The position numbers and the translations under genes were made by a program. The notes below the pieces were generated by a model. The model worked only from the letters and a program-made list of their open reading frames with translations. It was not told where the DNA came from and did no database searches. Below are positions 9,563 to 18,080 of a stretch of 64,000 nucleotides of DNA, in pieces. Source of the DNA: Candidatus Hydrogenedens sp. (lineage in GTDB: Bacteria; Hydrogenedentota; Hydrogenedentia; Hydrogenedentales; JAEUWI01); the NCBI GenBank assembly GCA_016125095.1, contig WGMK01000021.1, positions 1 through 64,000 of the forward strand, given 5' to 3'. The stretch's first letter is position 1. The number at the start of each line of letters is the position of its first letter.

Positions 9563-10837
9563 TCAGCCGATCTGGGTGCCGTCGGGGATGATGGCGTTCT
9601 TGAACACGATCACGATGCCTTCCCGGATCGCGTAGCCGCAGCCGTCGTAGTCCTTCAGGCGGGCATTGCCGCGAATGACCACACCCTTGCCGATCCGTGC
9701 ATTGTGATCGATGATGGCCCCGCTGACCCGCGAGTTGGGCCCGATACCGATGGGCGGCACACCACTGGCGGGCTCGCCGGTTTCGAAATGCTCGGCACCC
9801 AGCACCACGCTCCGGTGGATTTCCGCCCCGGGCGCGATGATGCTGCGCACGCCGAGAATCGAATCCGAGATGGCGGCCTTGGTCACACGGCTGCCCTCGC
9901 AGATGATCGAGTTCTTGAAATGCGCGTCCTGGATACGCAGGCCGGGCAGCGCGCGCGAGTGCGTGTAGAACAAGTGGTTCTCGTCGTGAAACTGGAACGG
10001 CGTCTTCGGCCCCGTCATCGCCATACTGACTTCGAAATAGGACCGCACCGTACCGATATCTTCCCAGTAGCCATCGTACATGTGCGCGAAGACCCGGTGT
10101 GTCTTGAGCGCCCCGGGAATGATCTCCTTGCCGAAGTCGATGGCGTCCAGCCGCGCCTCGAGGAGTTGCTCGAGCACACTGGCATTGAATACGTAGACGC
10201 CCATGGAGCCCAGGTAGGGCTTACCGGCCGCCTCGAGACCGAAGTCGTCGAAGACCTTCTGCGAGGTGACCAGGCTGTCGAGCAGCTTGGGATCGGTGGG
10301 CTTCTCGACGAACGAACGGATGCGGGCATTGCTCGCCACGTTCATAATGCCGAAGGACTGCGCGTCCTGCCGGTTCACGGGCAGCGCCGCCACGGTGATG
10401 TCGGCCCGCTTGCGCAGGTGCGTATCGAGCAACTGCCGGTAATCCATCCGGTACAACTGGTCGCCGGAGAGGATAATGTAATACTTCGCGCGCATATTGC
10501 GGATGTGAATCATCTGCTTGCGCACCGCGTCGGCCGTCCCCTGGAACCAATCGCCGCTCGAGTCGGTCTGCTCGGCCGCCAGCACCTCGACATAGCCGTT
10601 GCTGAACATGTCGAACTGATAGGTCTGGTTGATGTGACGGTTCAACGAGTGGCTGTTAAACTGGGTGAGCACGGCCACGCGCTTGATGTCGGAATGGATG
10701 CAGTTGCTCAGCGGGATATCGACCAGGCGATATCGGCCACAGAGGGGCACAGCGGGTTTGGCGCGCACGGCCGTGAGTGGATACAGTCGCGTTCCCCGGC
10801 CGCCGCCCAGCACAATCGCCCCGACTTCTCGCATCAT
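9563..10837 (-). CDS. glgC: glucose-1-phosphate adenylyltransferase
   Basis: A 424-residue cytosolic enzyme that makes ADP-glucose from ATP and glucose 1-phosphate, the committed step of bacterial glycogen synthesis. The nucleotidyltransferase motif AIVLGGGRGTRLYPLT opens the protein, followed by RAKPAVPLCGRYRLVDIPLS, the SGDQLYRMDY sugar-phosphate site and a C-terminal left-handed beta-helix with hexapeptide-like repeats ending in IVVFKNAIIPDGTQIG. AGGAG lies 12 bases before the ATG. No other glycogen genes are adjacent. It is convergent with the anti-sigma gene. Confidence 0.96.
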   Translation of the reverse strand: MMREVGAIVLGGGRGTRLYPLTAVRAKPAVPLCGRYRLVDIPLSNCIHSDIKRVAVLTQFNSHSLNRHINQTYQFDMFSNGYVEVLAAEQTDSSGDWFQGTADAVRKQMIHIRNMRAKYYIILSGDQLYRMDYRQLLDTHLRKRADITVAALPVNRQDAQSFGIMNVASNARIRSFVEKPTDPKLLDSLVTSQKVFDDFGLEAAGKPYLGSMGVYVFNASVLEQLLEARLDAIDFGKEIIPGALKTHRVFAHMYDGYWEDIGTVRSYFEVSMAMTGPKTPFQFHDENHLFYTHSRALPGLRIQDAHFKNSIICEGSRVTKAAISDSILGVRSIIAPGAEIHRSVVLGAEHFETGEPASGVPPIGIGPNSRVSGAIIDHNARIGKGVVIRGNARLKDYDGCGYAIREGIVIVFKNAIIPDGTQIG

Positions 10838-10939
10838 ATCCGCAACCGTCTCCTGATTCTGGTATCAAGGCCCTGAACATGCGCCACGCGCACCTCAACT
10901 CTACACGGCGCCAAAAACGGTGCGCAACCCGCGAAGAAC

Positions 10940-11863
10940 CTAAAGTCCAGCCGCGACGCGTCCGGCGTAGATGATGCCGATGCAGGTGCCGCCCCACAGC
11001 AGCACCGTGAGTATCAGCGGCTTGTCGGTCACCAGGGTCCGGCTCGGGTCGCCGCCGCCGGTCTTGTGGTGAATGAGGTGCAGGTAGCGAAAGATGCCGA
11101 ACAGCACATAGGGCAGCGTGAGGTAGAGCTTGTCGGTGTGCAGGCGCTGCACCACGTCGGGCGAACAGGTATAGATGGTGTAGGTGAGAATGGCGCCGCC
11201 CGCCACGATAAGAATGAGCTGGTCGAGGTATTGCACGCTGTATTCGGAGAGCACGGCCCGGTGCGACTCCGCGCCGTCCTCGAGCAGCGTGATTTCGTGG
11301 CGGCGCTTGCTGAAGCCCAGGAACAGCGCGAGGAACAGCGTACATACCACCAGCCAGTTCGAGAACTGCACATTGATGGCGACGGCACCCGCGATGGCGC
11401 GCACCACGAAGCCGAGCGCCAGCACCATGACATCGACAATCATCATGTGCTTGAGGAAGAGCGAATACGACAGGGTAAGCCCGATATACGCGAAGACCAT
11501 GGGCAGGAACGCCGGACGCACCAGCCACGCTAGCACGCACGATCCGGCGAACAGCGCGATGAGCAAAGCCCATGCTACGCCGAGGGGCATTTCGCCGCTG
11601 GCAATGGGACGGTGCCGCTTCTTCGGGTGCGCGCGGTCCTTCTCGATGTCCTGGATGTCATTAAACAGGTAGGTGGCGCTGGCGGCCAGACAGAAAGAGA
11701 AGAAGGCCAACACGCTCGGCACAAGCTGTTCGGGCCGGAAGACTTCCTGCGCGAAAATAAGCGCGGCGAACAACAGCAGGTTTTTGGACCACTGGTAAAC
11801 CCGCAGCCCTTTTATCAATACCATCACGGGGTTGGTCCGTGCGGGCGAATCCGATGCTAGCAC
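10940..11863 (-). CDS. UbiA-family decaprenyl-phosphate phosphoribosyltransferase
   Basis: A 307-residue multi-span membrane protein of the UbiA superfamily. The first Asp-rich motif NDIQDIEKDRAHPKKRHRP and the opening LRVYQWSKNLLLFAAL match the subgroup that moves phosphoribose from PRPP to a polyprenyl phosphate (Mycobacterium Rv3806c type). Its place 14 bases after DprE2, in a DprE1-DprE2-UbiA run, supports that role: it would supply the lipid-linked ribose that the other two enzymes epimerise to arabinose. The start is GTG with GGGAG eight bases upstream, overlapping the end of the previous gene. The phosphatase of the mycobacterial route is not in this window. Confidence 0.85.
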   Translation of the reverse strand: MLASDSPARTNPVMVLIKGLRVYQWSKNLLLFAALIFAQEVFRPEQLVPSVLAFFSFCLAASATYLFNDIQDIEKDRAHPKKRHRPIASGEMPLGVAWALLIALFAGSCVLAWLVRPAFLPMVFAYIGLTLSYSLFLKHMMIVDVMVLALGFVVRAIAGAVAINVQFSNWLVVCTLFLALFLGFSKRRHEITLLEDGAESHRAVLSEYSVQYLDQLILIVAGGAILTYTIYTCSPDVVQRLHTDKLYLTLPYVLFGIFRYLHLIHHKTGGGDPSRTLVTDKPLILTVLLWGGTCIGIIYAGRVAAGL

Positions 11864-11877
11864 GCGTGCGACTCCCT

Positions 11878-12636
11878 CTACATGCCCATTTTCTTAAACT
11901 GCCATTCGGGGATGGCGCAGATGATCAGCATGATGTAGCGCCAGAACCATAGCACATACACCACGTCGCGCCGCCGGACTACGCCCCGGAAGATGGCCTC
12001 GGCGGCCTGCTCGGGGCTGGCGGTAAGCGCCGGGGGCAGCTTCATGCCGAAGGTCATCGCCGTATCCACAAAGCCGGGCTTGACGGTGGTAACGCTCACG
12101 CCTGACTTGAACAGCCGATTGCGGAGGCCCTGCGCGTAGACGGTCATGGCGCCCTTGGTCGAGCCGTAGATGTAGTTGCTCTGCTTGCCGCGGTCGCCGG
12201 CAGCCGAGGATACCAGGCCAATGAAGCCGGCTTGCCGCGCCTCGCAGCGCCGCGCGAAGGCCTCGGTAAGGCTAACGCAGCCGGTGTAGTTCACGTCGAT
12301 CATGGTGCGCGCGAGGGTGAAGTCCTGCTCCGCCGCGCGCTGCTCGGCCATGGTCCCGGCGAAATAGATCAGGCCGCCGGCCTCACCGCCCAGCGCCTCG
12401 GCGCAGGCCGTGAGAAACCCCTCGTGCGAATCGAAGTCCGCCGCCTCGAAGTGGATTGCCGCGGCGGTACCGCCGTAGCGCACGCGGAGGTCGTTCGCGA
12501 TGCGCTCGTTCTCCTCGTCGTTCCGCGCACCGAGCGCCACGGCATAGCCCTCGCGGGCGAACACGGCCGCACAGGCACGCGCCATGCCCGAGGTCGCCCC
12601 TGCAATGATCACGCTGCGCGGCGCTGCTGCGCTCAT
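11878..12636 (-). CDS. DprE2-like polyprenylphosphoryl-2-keto-ribose reductase
   Basis: A 252-residue short-chain dehydrogenase. The cofactor motif GATSGMARACA sits at the N-terminus and the catalytic set reads SSAAGDRG then YIYGSTKGAM (Tyr-xxx-Lys). The C-terminus ends in a hydrophobic segment and a short basic tail, as in mycobacterial DprE2, which suggests membrane association. It would reduce the 2-keto intermediate made by DprE1 to polyprenylphosphoryl arabinose. The ATG overlaps the DprE1 stop as ATGA, so translation is coupled; the longer frame upstream to 12771 lies inside dprE1 and was rejected as start. Confidence 0.85.
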   Translation of the reverse strand: MSAAAPRSVIIAGATSGMARACAAVFAREGYAVALGARNDEENERIANDLRVRYGGTAAAIHFEAADFDSHEGFLTACAEALGGEAGGLIYFAGTMAEQRAAEQDFTLARTMIDVNYTGCVSLTEAFARRCEARQAGFIGLVSSAAGDRGKQSNYIYGSTKGAMTVYAQGLRNRLFKSGVSVTTVKPGFVDTAMTFGMKLPPALTASPEQAAEAIFRGVVRRRDVVYVLWFWRYIMLIICAIPEWQFKKMGM

Positions 12637-13994
12637 GCCGGTACCTCCACGAGTTTCAGCCGGCGCGCCTGGTTCGAGGCCAGCCGGTTGTTCGGATCGA
12701 GGCGATTGCGCACGGCGCGGAATTCGCCCAGCCGCGGATACATTTCGGCGAAGGTCTCGGCCTTCGCGCAAACATCTTTGGCCAGATACAACCGCCCGCC
12801 ATGGTCGAGCAGGATGCGGTCGAGTTCGTGCAGGAAGTCCACCAGCCCGGATCGGTTCGGCAGATCGAGGTTCAGCGTGTACCCTTCAATGGGGTGCGAA
12901 AGCAGTCCCGCGTTTGGCGAGCCCATGCGCTTGATGACGGCCAGAAACGAAGCGCGGCGCGTGGCGCTCAGCCGTTCGAGCAGCCGCACGATGCCGTTCA
13001 CGCTCTCCTCCGGAAACGTCGCCTGGTATTGCGCGAAACCGCGCTTGCCGTACATCCGGTTCCATTTCTTGATCTGGTCAAGCGGATAAAAATAGGTATT
13101 CCAGTCCGTCACGACGCCCTGCCGCGTATGATGCCGCAGGTAGAAGACTTCGTTGAAGGCCTTGATGCTGGCGGCATTGAGCACAAAGCCGGGAAAGTCG
13201 AAGGGAATGGCCATTCGACGCGCCGTGCCCGGATAGGGATTTCCGGAGAGCGCCGTCGGCAGACCGCTCAGGGGCGTGTGGTTGCCACGCATCAGCACGC
13301 TCCGCCCCAGCGAGCCGCCCTTGGCCAGGCAATCGATCCAGGCCACCGAATACTGATAGCGGTCGTCGCCGTCGTGCGCACGCGCCAGCACGTCGTCCAA
13401 GTTCTTGCACCGCTCGTAGTCGACCGTCACGTAGCCCGTCTCGACGGGTTGCAGCCGGACTCGGGCCGAGACGATGGCACCCGTGAGACCGCTGCCGCCC
13501 ACAGTCGCCCAGAAGACCTCGGAATTCTGATCCGGCGCGCAATCCAGCAGGTTGCCCTCGGCCGTCATCAACCGGAACGATTCCACGAAGTTGCCGAAGG
13601 AACCCACCGCGTGGTGGTTTTTGCCGTGTACATCGTTCGCGATGGCACCGCCGACCGTAGCGTACTTGGTGCCGGGGGTGACCGGAAGAAAATAGCCGCG
13701 CGGCAGGAAGGTATCGATGAGCGCCTCCAGCGAGACGCCGGCCTCGCATTCGACCACGCCGGTGCCCGCGTCGAAGCCAAGCATGCAGTTCATCTGCGTA
13801 AGGTCGAGCACACGATTGCCCGCGTTGACCGCCTGATCGCCATAGCTGCGGCCGAGTCCGCGCGCAATCCAGGTGCCGGTTCCGGCGGTCGCATCGGACA
13901 GGTGCGACGGAGCCGCCGGGCGGACGACCTCGCATTCGGCAGGCGACATCCGCCCCCAGCCGCTCAGCATCCGCGTCTCGCTGACAGGGGTCAA
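12633..13994 (-). CDS. DprE1-like polyprenylphosphoryl-ribose 2-oxidase (FAD)
   Basis: A 453-residue FAD-binding oxidoreductase of the vanillyl-alcohol-oxidase superfamily. LSGWGRMSPAE at the start, RGLGRSYGDQA, and PGTKYATVGGAIANDVHGKN in the FAD site match DprE1, which oxidises polyprenylphosphoryl ribose at C2. The C-terminal GGRLYLAKD keeps the lysine that corresponds to the mycobacterial active-site Lys. At the place of the benzothiazinone-targeted Cys, mycobacteria have NICVDFP while this protein has TLNLDLP, so that Cys is Asn here. The start is ambiguous: TTG at 13994 or ATG at 13970; neither has a strong ribosome site. First gene of the three-gene cassette. Confidence 0.9.
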   Translation of the reverse strand: MTPVSETRMLSGWGRMSPAECEVVRPAAPSHLSDATAGTGTWIARGLGRSYGDQAVNAGNRVLDLTQMNCMLGFDAGTGVVECEAGVSLEALIDTFLPRGYFLPVTPGTKYATVGGAIANDVHGKNHHAVGSFGNFVESFRLMTAEGNLLDCAPDQNSEVFWATVGGSGLTGAIVSARVRLQPVETGYVTVDYERCKNLDDVLARAHDGDDRYQYSVAWIDCLAKGGSLGRSVLMRGNHTPLSGLPTALSGNPYPGTARRMAIPFDFPGFVLNAASIKAFNEVFYLRHHTRQGVVTDWNTYFYPLDQIKKWNRMYGKRGFAQYQATFPEESVNGIVRLLERLSATRRASFLAVIKRMGSPNAGLLSHPIEGYTLNLDLPNRSGLVDFLHELDRILLDHGGRLYLAKDVCAKAETFAEMYPRLGEFRAVRNRLDPNNRLASNQARRLKLVEVPA

Positions 13995-14096
13995 GAGTAG
14001 GGTTTCCCAAGTGAAGTAGGCACCAGCAAGCAGTATACGTAGCGGTTGAGAAATCGCACAACTTCCTGAACAATGGCGGGTTCAGGAGAACCTTGG

Positions 14097-15524
14097 ATGG
14101 CTGTGCAGGAATGTCCCTTGAGCGCTGCGGCGCGCGACTCGAAGAATGCGCCCGCGCTACTGGCGCCCAACCGCGTGTATACCTATGGCGAGCTTGCCGA
14201 AGAAACCGCCGGCGTCGCGGCCCAGGCGGCGTCGCTCGGCGTGCTGGAGAACGAGCCGGTCGCCGTCGCCCTGCCCCCGGGCTCGGCCGCGGCAGTCCTG
14301 CTACTCGGTCTGGCATGGTCGCCCGCCATCGTCTTTCCGGTCAATCCGGCCTTTCCGGCGGATTTCCTGGCCGACCGGCTCGATGCGGCCGGCGCGCGGC
14401 ACCTGGTAGCCCCCTATGGCGCGGCTGCCACACCGCGGCTCCGGGAGCGCATTCTGCTGCCGCCCCGGGCGCTGCTCGAAGGCGCGCACCCCACGCTCCC
14501 GCCCCGGCCCGACCACGCTGCCCCGGCGGCCATCATCCTTACCTCGGGCACCACGGGCCCGCCCAAGGCGGCGGCGCTGAGCATCGGCAACATGGTGGCG
14601 AACGCCCGGGCGAGCAACCGCAATATTCCGCTCGAGCCCGACGACCGCTGGCTGCTGCCGCTGCCGCTCTATCATATTGCAGGCTGGGGCGTGCTGTTCC
14701 GCTGCATGGAGGCCCGCGCGGCCGCCGTGATTCCCGGCACCGACGAGACGATTCCGCAGGCCATCCGGAAATACGCCGTCACCCACGTGTCGCTCGTGGC
14801 GCCGCAGTTGTACCGTCTGCTGCGCGAGCCCGCCGCACTCGCTGCGCTGCGGTCGCTTAAGGCCATTTTGCTGGGCGGCAGCATGATTCCCCCGGCGCTT
14901 ATCGAACAGGCGCACCGGCTGGGTCTGCCCATTTACACCAGCTACGGCATGACCGAAACGGCAAGCCAGGCCACCACCACCGCGCCCGGCGATTCGCTGG
15001 AACACCTCTACACCTCGGGGCGGGAACTCAGCGCCGGCACCGTGCGCATCAGTCCGGAAGGGCTCATTCAGGTACGAGGCGATAGTTTGTTTCTGGGGTA
15101 TCTCCAGCGGGGCGCCATCGTCCGGCCGGTGGACGACGAAGGCTGGTTTACCACGGGCGACCGCGGTGAAATCGATGCCGACGGCTACCTGCAGGTACTT
15201 GGCCGCCGCGATAACGTGTTCGTGGTATCCGGCGAAAATGTGCAGCCGGAGGCCATTGAACGGCGCCTGGCCGAGCACCCCAGCGTGATGCAGGCCGTCG
15301 TGGTGGGCGTGGCCGACCCCGAGCGCGCCCAAATACCCGTGGCCTTTGTCGATATCGCGCCTGGCGCGCGGCTGAACGAGGCGGCCCTGCAGGAGTTCGT
15401 GGCGGAAACCCTGCCCCGGTTCTGCAAGCCCCGCCGCATTTTCCCCTGGCCGGAGGAACTCAAGGCCCGCGGCCTGAAGATACCCCGCGCCGACTGGGCC
15501 GCCGCCGCCGAACGGCGTATGTAA
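14097..15524 (+). CDS. AMP-forming acyl-CoA ligase, possibly MenE-like
   Basis: A 475-residue ANL-superfamily adenylating enzyme. The phosphate loop TSGTTGPPKAAALS, the YGMTETASQ motif, TGDRGEIDADGYLQVLGRRD and a C-terminal GLKIPRADW with the catalytic Lys are all present, so it should be active. Its short length and overall pattern are like o-succinylbenzoate-CoA ligase, but no other menaquinone gene is nearby, so the substrate is open; medium-chain acids are an alternative. I prefer ATG at 14097 because AGGAG lies eight bases upstream, over the ATG at 14073. It is divergent from the DprE operon. Confidence 0.8.
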   Translation: MAVQECPLSAAARDSKNAPALLAPNRVYTYGELAEETAGVAAQAASLGVLENEPVAVALPPGSAAAVLLLGLAWSPAIVFPVNPAFPADFLADRLDAAGARHLVAPYGAAATPRLRERILLPPRALLEGAHPTLPPRPDHAAPAAIILTSGTTGPPKAAALSIGNMVANARASNRNIPLEPDDRWLLPLPLYHIAGWGVLFRCMEARAAAVIPGTDETIPQAIRKYAVTHVSLVAPQLYRLLREPAALAALRSLKAILLGGSMIPPALIEQAHRLGLPIYTSYGMTETASQATTTAPGDSLEHLYTSGRELSAGTVRISPEGLIQVRGDSLFLGYLQRGAIVRPVDDEGWFTTGDRGEIDADGYLQVLGRRDNVFVVSGENVQPEAIERRLAEHPSVMQAVVVGVADPERAQIPVAFVDIAPGARLNEAALQEFVAETLPRFCKPRRIFPWPEELKARGLKIPRADWAAAAERRM

Positions 15525-15706
15525 GCGCTTTTCCCGATTTCACGTCTCCTAGTGCGAGGATTGCCGGATACCCGGCGGTGCAATGGCACCATATACGGGA
15601 TTTAGGCGGCCTCCCGGTCCAGTTTGGTCCGGAGTTAGTGCGTCCCTGACTGTGCGGCCGTGCAGTGAATCGGTGCCACAGACAGGACAACCGGGAGACA
15701 GGCGAT

Positions 15707-17914
15707 ATGAAACAGGCATTTTGGGCAGCGGCGGTCTTGCTGGCGGCAGTTCCGTTGCCGGTCTACGCAACGCAGGCTTACGGCAGCCTGAACAACTTCG
15801 ATGTCGTGAACGACACCGGCGAGCCGTGCCATGGTTTCGAGATCGAAATCGAGGATATCCACGCCCGGGATATCACCTACACCTACGACTACAACCACTA
15901 CGGCACGCCGCGGATTGAGGAAGATACCACCGATCCGCTGCACCCTATTGTCCGGATCCGCTACGAGAGCAAGAAGAACCCCGATGGCTCGTGGGCGGCC
16001 TATACCGCCGTACCCGACGGGCCGGTTGCGCCGACCGATGGCCACCAGTTCACCAACCCCAATGTGAACTTCGGCGGCGAGCACTTCGGCGCGGGTTTTT
16101 ACGGCGTACCGGCAAAGGTCAGCTATTTCTGGCTGCTGGACGATTTCGCTGGCGGTCTGCGCCGCGGCGATCCGGTAAACATCGCTACGCCTGCTTTCTC
16201 CTATGTGCCGCGCCCCAATGGCGGCGGCCAAGTGAACGCGGTCATCGAGGCGCCGGATCCCCCTGAGGTGCATGTGAAGGAATTCGGCGAACCGATCTGG
16301 GTGCAGGTGACCCGCACGCAGACGCACAGCAACCACAAGGTGGAGCTTGAGGATCTCGTATCGGATGACCCGGATGATCCCAACGACCGCAACTGGCGCA
16401 ACGGCGAGCCCGACGAAGTGGAAGTCGAATGGCAGCTGATGCAAATCGAGTTCAGCCAGGACGGCGGCGGCAAAAATGGCGAGCTGGAAAACGAGCCGCT
16501 CGAACTGGGCGATGGCGATGAAGTGGTCACCTACCGCTACGACTTTTACGAATACGCAGGCCCGCTCGATCCGGAGTCGGGCGAAGCGATGACCGACAAC
16601 GTCGGCCCCGACGGCATTCACGGCGACGGTATCAAGGAAGATGAAGAAGGCAACCTGATCGACTTCTCCCAGATTGTCGTGGTGGGCGACTACATCGGCG
16701 CGCAGATGGCCGGCTTCGACCCCGCCGGACAGATGGGCCTGATCGACAACCTTCAGGACGGCGAGATCAATGTGCCCTACGTGGAACGCACCATCGTGGT
16801 GGCGGGTACCCCGCCCATCGTGAACACGGTCACGGGCGACCTGCCCCAGGGCATGGATTTCGATGATATCGGCGGCGTGCTCTCCGGCACCCCGCTCGAG
16901 TCCGGCATCTTCGCCTTCACCGTCAACTCGGTCGATTCGGCCGGTGCAGACGTCACGCAGGAATACGAACTGACGATTCTGGGCGAAGGCGGCGAAGGCG
17001 CGTTCGAGGGTGAAGGTGCCGTCGAGGGTATCTTCGAGGGCGAAGGCGCGCCCGAGGGTGTTGTCGAGGGCGTGTATGAAGGCGAAGGTTCTGTAGAAGG
17101 AACCATCGAGGGCGTATTTGAAGGCGAAGGTTCTTCCGAAGGCGTTATTGAAGGCGCCGTCGAGGGTGAGGGCTCGCCGGAAGGCAGCATCGAAGGTTCC
17201 ATCGAGGGTGAAGGCTCGTCCGAGGGCAGCATCGAAGGTTCCATCGAGGGCGAAGGCTCGTCCGAGGGCAGTGTCGAAGGTTCCGTCGAAGGCGCGGAAG
17301 ACGGCGAAGGCTCCATCGAGGGCAGCTTGGATGGCGAATTCGAAGGCGAAGGCAGCTACGAAGGTATCGAGGACGGCGAGGGCGATGACGAAGGTGAAGA
17401 AGGCGAGACCGAAATCGAAATCGAATGCATCGAGATGCTGGATGGATTCGGTGGATTCGAGGGCGACGACAATCTGCTGAGCTTCCAGGAAGCGGCCGCC
17501 CTGCTGCCTGCGCTTACCCAGGACACCTTCAACCTGCTCGACACCAACGGCGACGGCGTGCTGAACGTGGCCGAACTGCTCCGCGGCGCGGGCGGCAATA
17601 AGGTCGTGCACAGTGGCGACGTCGATGGCGACAAGGCGGTATCCCTGCCCGAACTGCTCCGCATGATTCAGCTGTACAACGCCCGGGCCTATGCCTGCCT
17701 CGAACTGCCGGGCGACAGCGAAGACGGCTATGCGCCGGCTGCCGAGACCGCGGCCTGCAACTTCCCGCACGCGGCGGACTACCAGGGCGGTGCCGACGGC
17801 ACCATCAGCCTGAGCGAGCTGCTCCGCATGATTCAGTTCTTCTCGTCGGGCGCGTATCACTACTGCGCGATCGACGGGACCGAAGACGGCTTCTGTCCGG
17901 GTAGCGCCCTGTAG
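15707..17914 (+). CDS. secreted protein with Gly-Glu repeats and EF-hand-like C-terminal module
   Basis: A 735-residue exported protein. Residues 1-23 are a signal peptide (ending VYATQA). The N-terminal 360 residues are acidic and match no family I know. Residues about 366-424 resemble a putative Ig domain of the He_PIG type (GTPPIVNTVTGDLPQGMDF, then LSGTPLESGIFAFTV). Residues about 425-566 are a low-complexity run of GEGxxEG units. The C-terminal 150 residues hold dockerin-like EF loops (DTNGDGVLN, DVDGDKAVS) each followed by LLRMIQLYN or LLRMIQFFS, then Cys and a terminal GTEDGFCPG. The same C-terminal module ends the protein at 56639-59698. It may be a calcium-dependent attachment or sorting module; this is inference. 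GGGAG precedes the ATG, and a perfect terminator follows. Confidence 0.85.
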   Translation: MKQAFWAAAVLLAAVPLPVYATQAYGSLNNFDVVNDTGEPCHGFEIEIEDIHARDITYTYDYNHYGTPRIEEDTTDPLHPIVRIRYESKKNPDGSWAAYTAVPDGPVAPTDGHQFTNPNVNFGGEHFGAGFYGVPAKVSYFWLLDDFAGGLRRGDPVNIATPAFSYVPRPNGGGQVNAVIEAPDPPEVHVKEFGEPIWVQVTRTQTHSNHKVELEDLVSDDPDDPNDRNWRNGEPDEVEVEWQLMQIEFSQDGGGKNGELENEPLELGDGDEVVTYRYDFYEYAGPLDPESGEAMTDNVGPDGIHGDGIKEDEEGNLIDFSQIVVVGDYIGAQMAGFDPAGQMGLIDNLQDGEINVPYVERTIVVAGTPPIVNTVTGDLPQGMDFDDIGGVLSGTPLESGIFAFTVNSVDSAGADVTQEYELTILGEGGEGAFEGEGAVEGIFEGEGAPEGVVEGVYEGEGSVEGTIEGVFEGEGSSEGVIEGAVEGEGSPEGSIEGSIEGEGSSEGSIEGSIEGEGSSEGSVEGSVEGAEDGEGSIEGSLDGEFEGEGSYEGIEDGEGDDEGEEGETEIEIECIEMLDGFGGFEGDDNLLSFQEAAALLPALTQDTFNLLDTNGDGVLNVAELLRGAGGNKVVHSGDVDGDKAVSLPELLRMIQLYNARAYACLELPGDSEDGYAPAAETAACNFPHAADYQGGADGTISLSELLRMIQFFSSGAYHYCAIDGTEDGFCPGSAL
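16981..17412 (+). repeat. in-frame Gly-Glu repeat tract
   Basis: A coding tract of degenerate 9-18-base units (GAGGGCGAAGGC and variants) giving repeated GEGSSEGSIEGSIE-type peptides. The longest near-exact copies lie between about 17160 and 17290. The tract is strongly acidic and would be extended and flexible. On the opposite strand it gives long Ser-Pro-rich shadow frames that should not be annotated. Confidence 0.85.
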
Positions 17915-17938
17915 GCGTTCCCCGCAGTCAACCTAGCG

Positions 17939-17980
17939 CGCGGGCGTATCTTCCCTGGATACGCCCGCGTGTCTTATTTT
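17939..17980 (+). terminator. intrinsic terminator after the repeat protein
   Basis: Perfect 12-base arms 17939-17950 and 17958-17969 with a 7-base loop, followed by a T-rich tail (TGTCTTATTTT). It lies 25 bases after the stop and separates this gene from htpG. Confidence 0.88.
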
Positions 17981-18080
17981 GAAACAGCGGAAGTGACGCC
18001 CGCCCTTGTTCTTTGCTATCCTTCCGGGCTGTCCGCAAGGGTACGCGGAGACCGAAGAAGCTGTAGCAGGAGGTAAAGCC

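Noticed and set aside
16777..17316. A Ser-Pro-rich minus-strand frame of 179 residues
   Set aside because: It is another shadow of the same Gly-Glu tract; the plus-strand protein has a signal peptide, conserved C-terminus and terminator.
15635..17860. A 741-residue minus-strand frame with repeated Phe-Ala-Leu-Asp-Gly-Thr-Phe-Asp units
   Set aside because: It is antisense to the Gly-Glu repeat protein. The repeats are the reverse reading of that tract, and there is no signal peptide, family motif or ribosome site.
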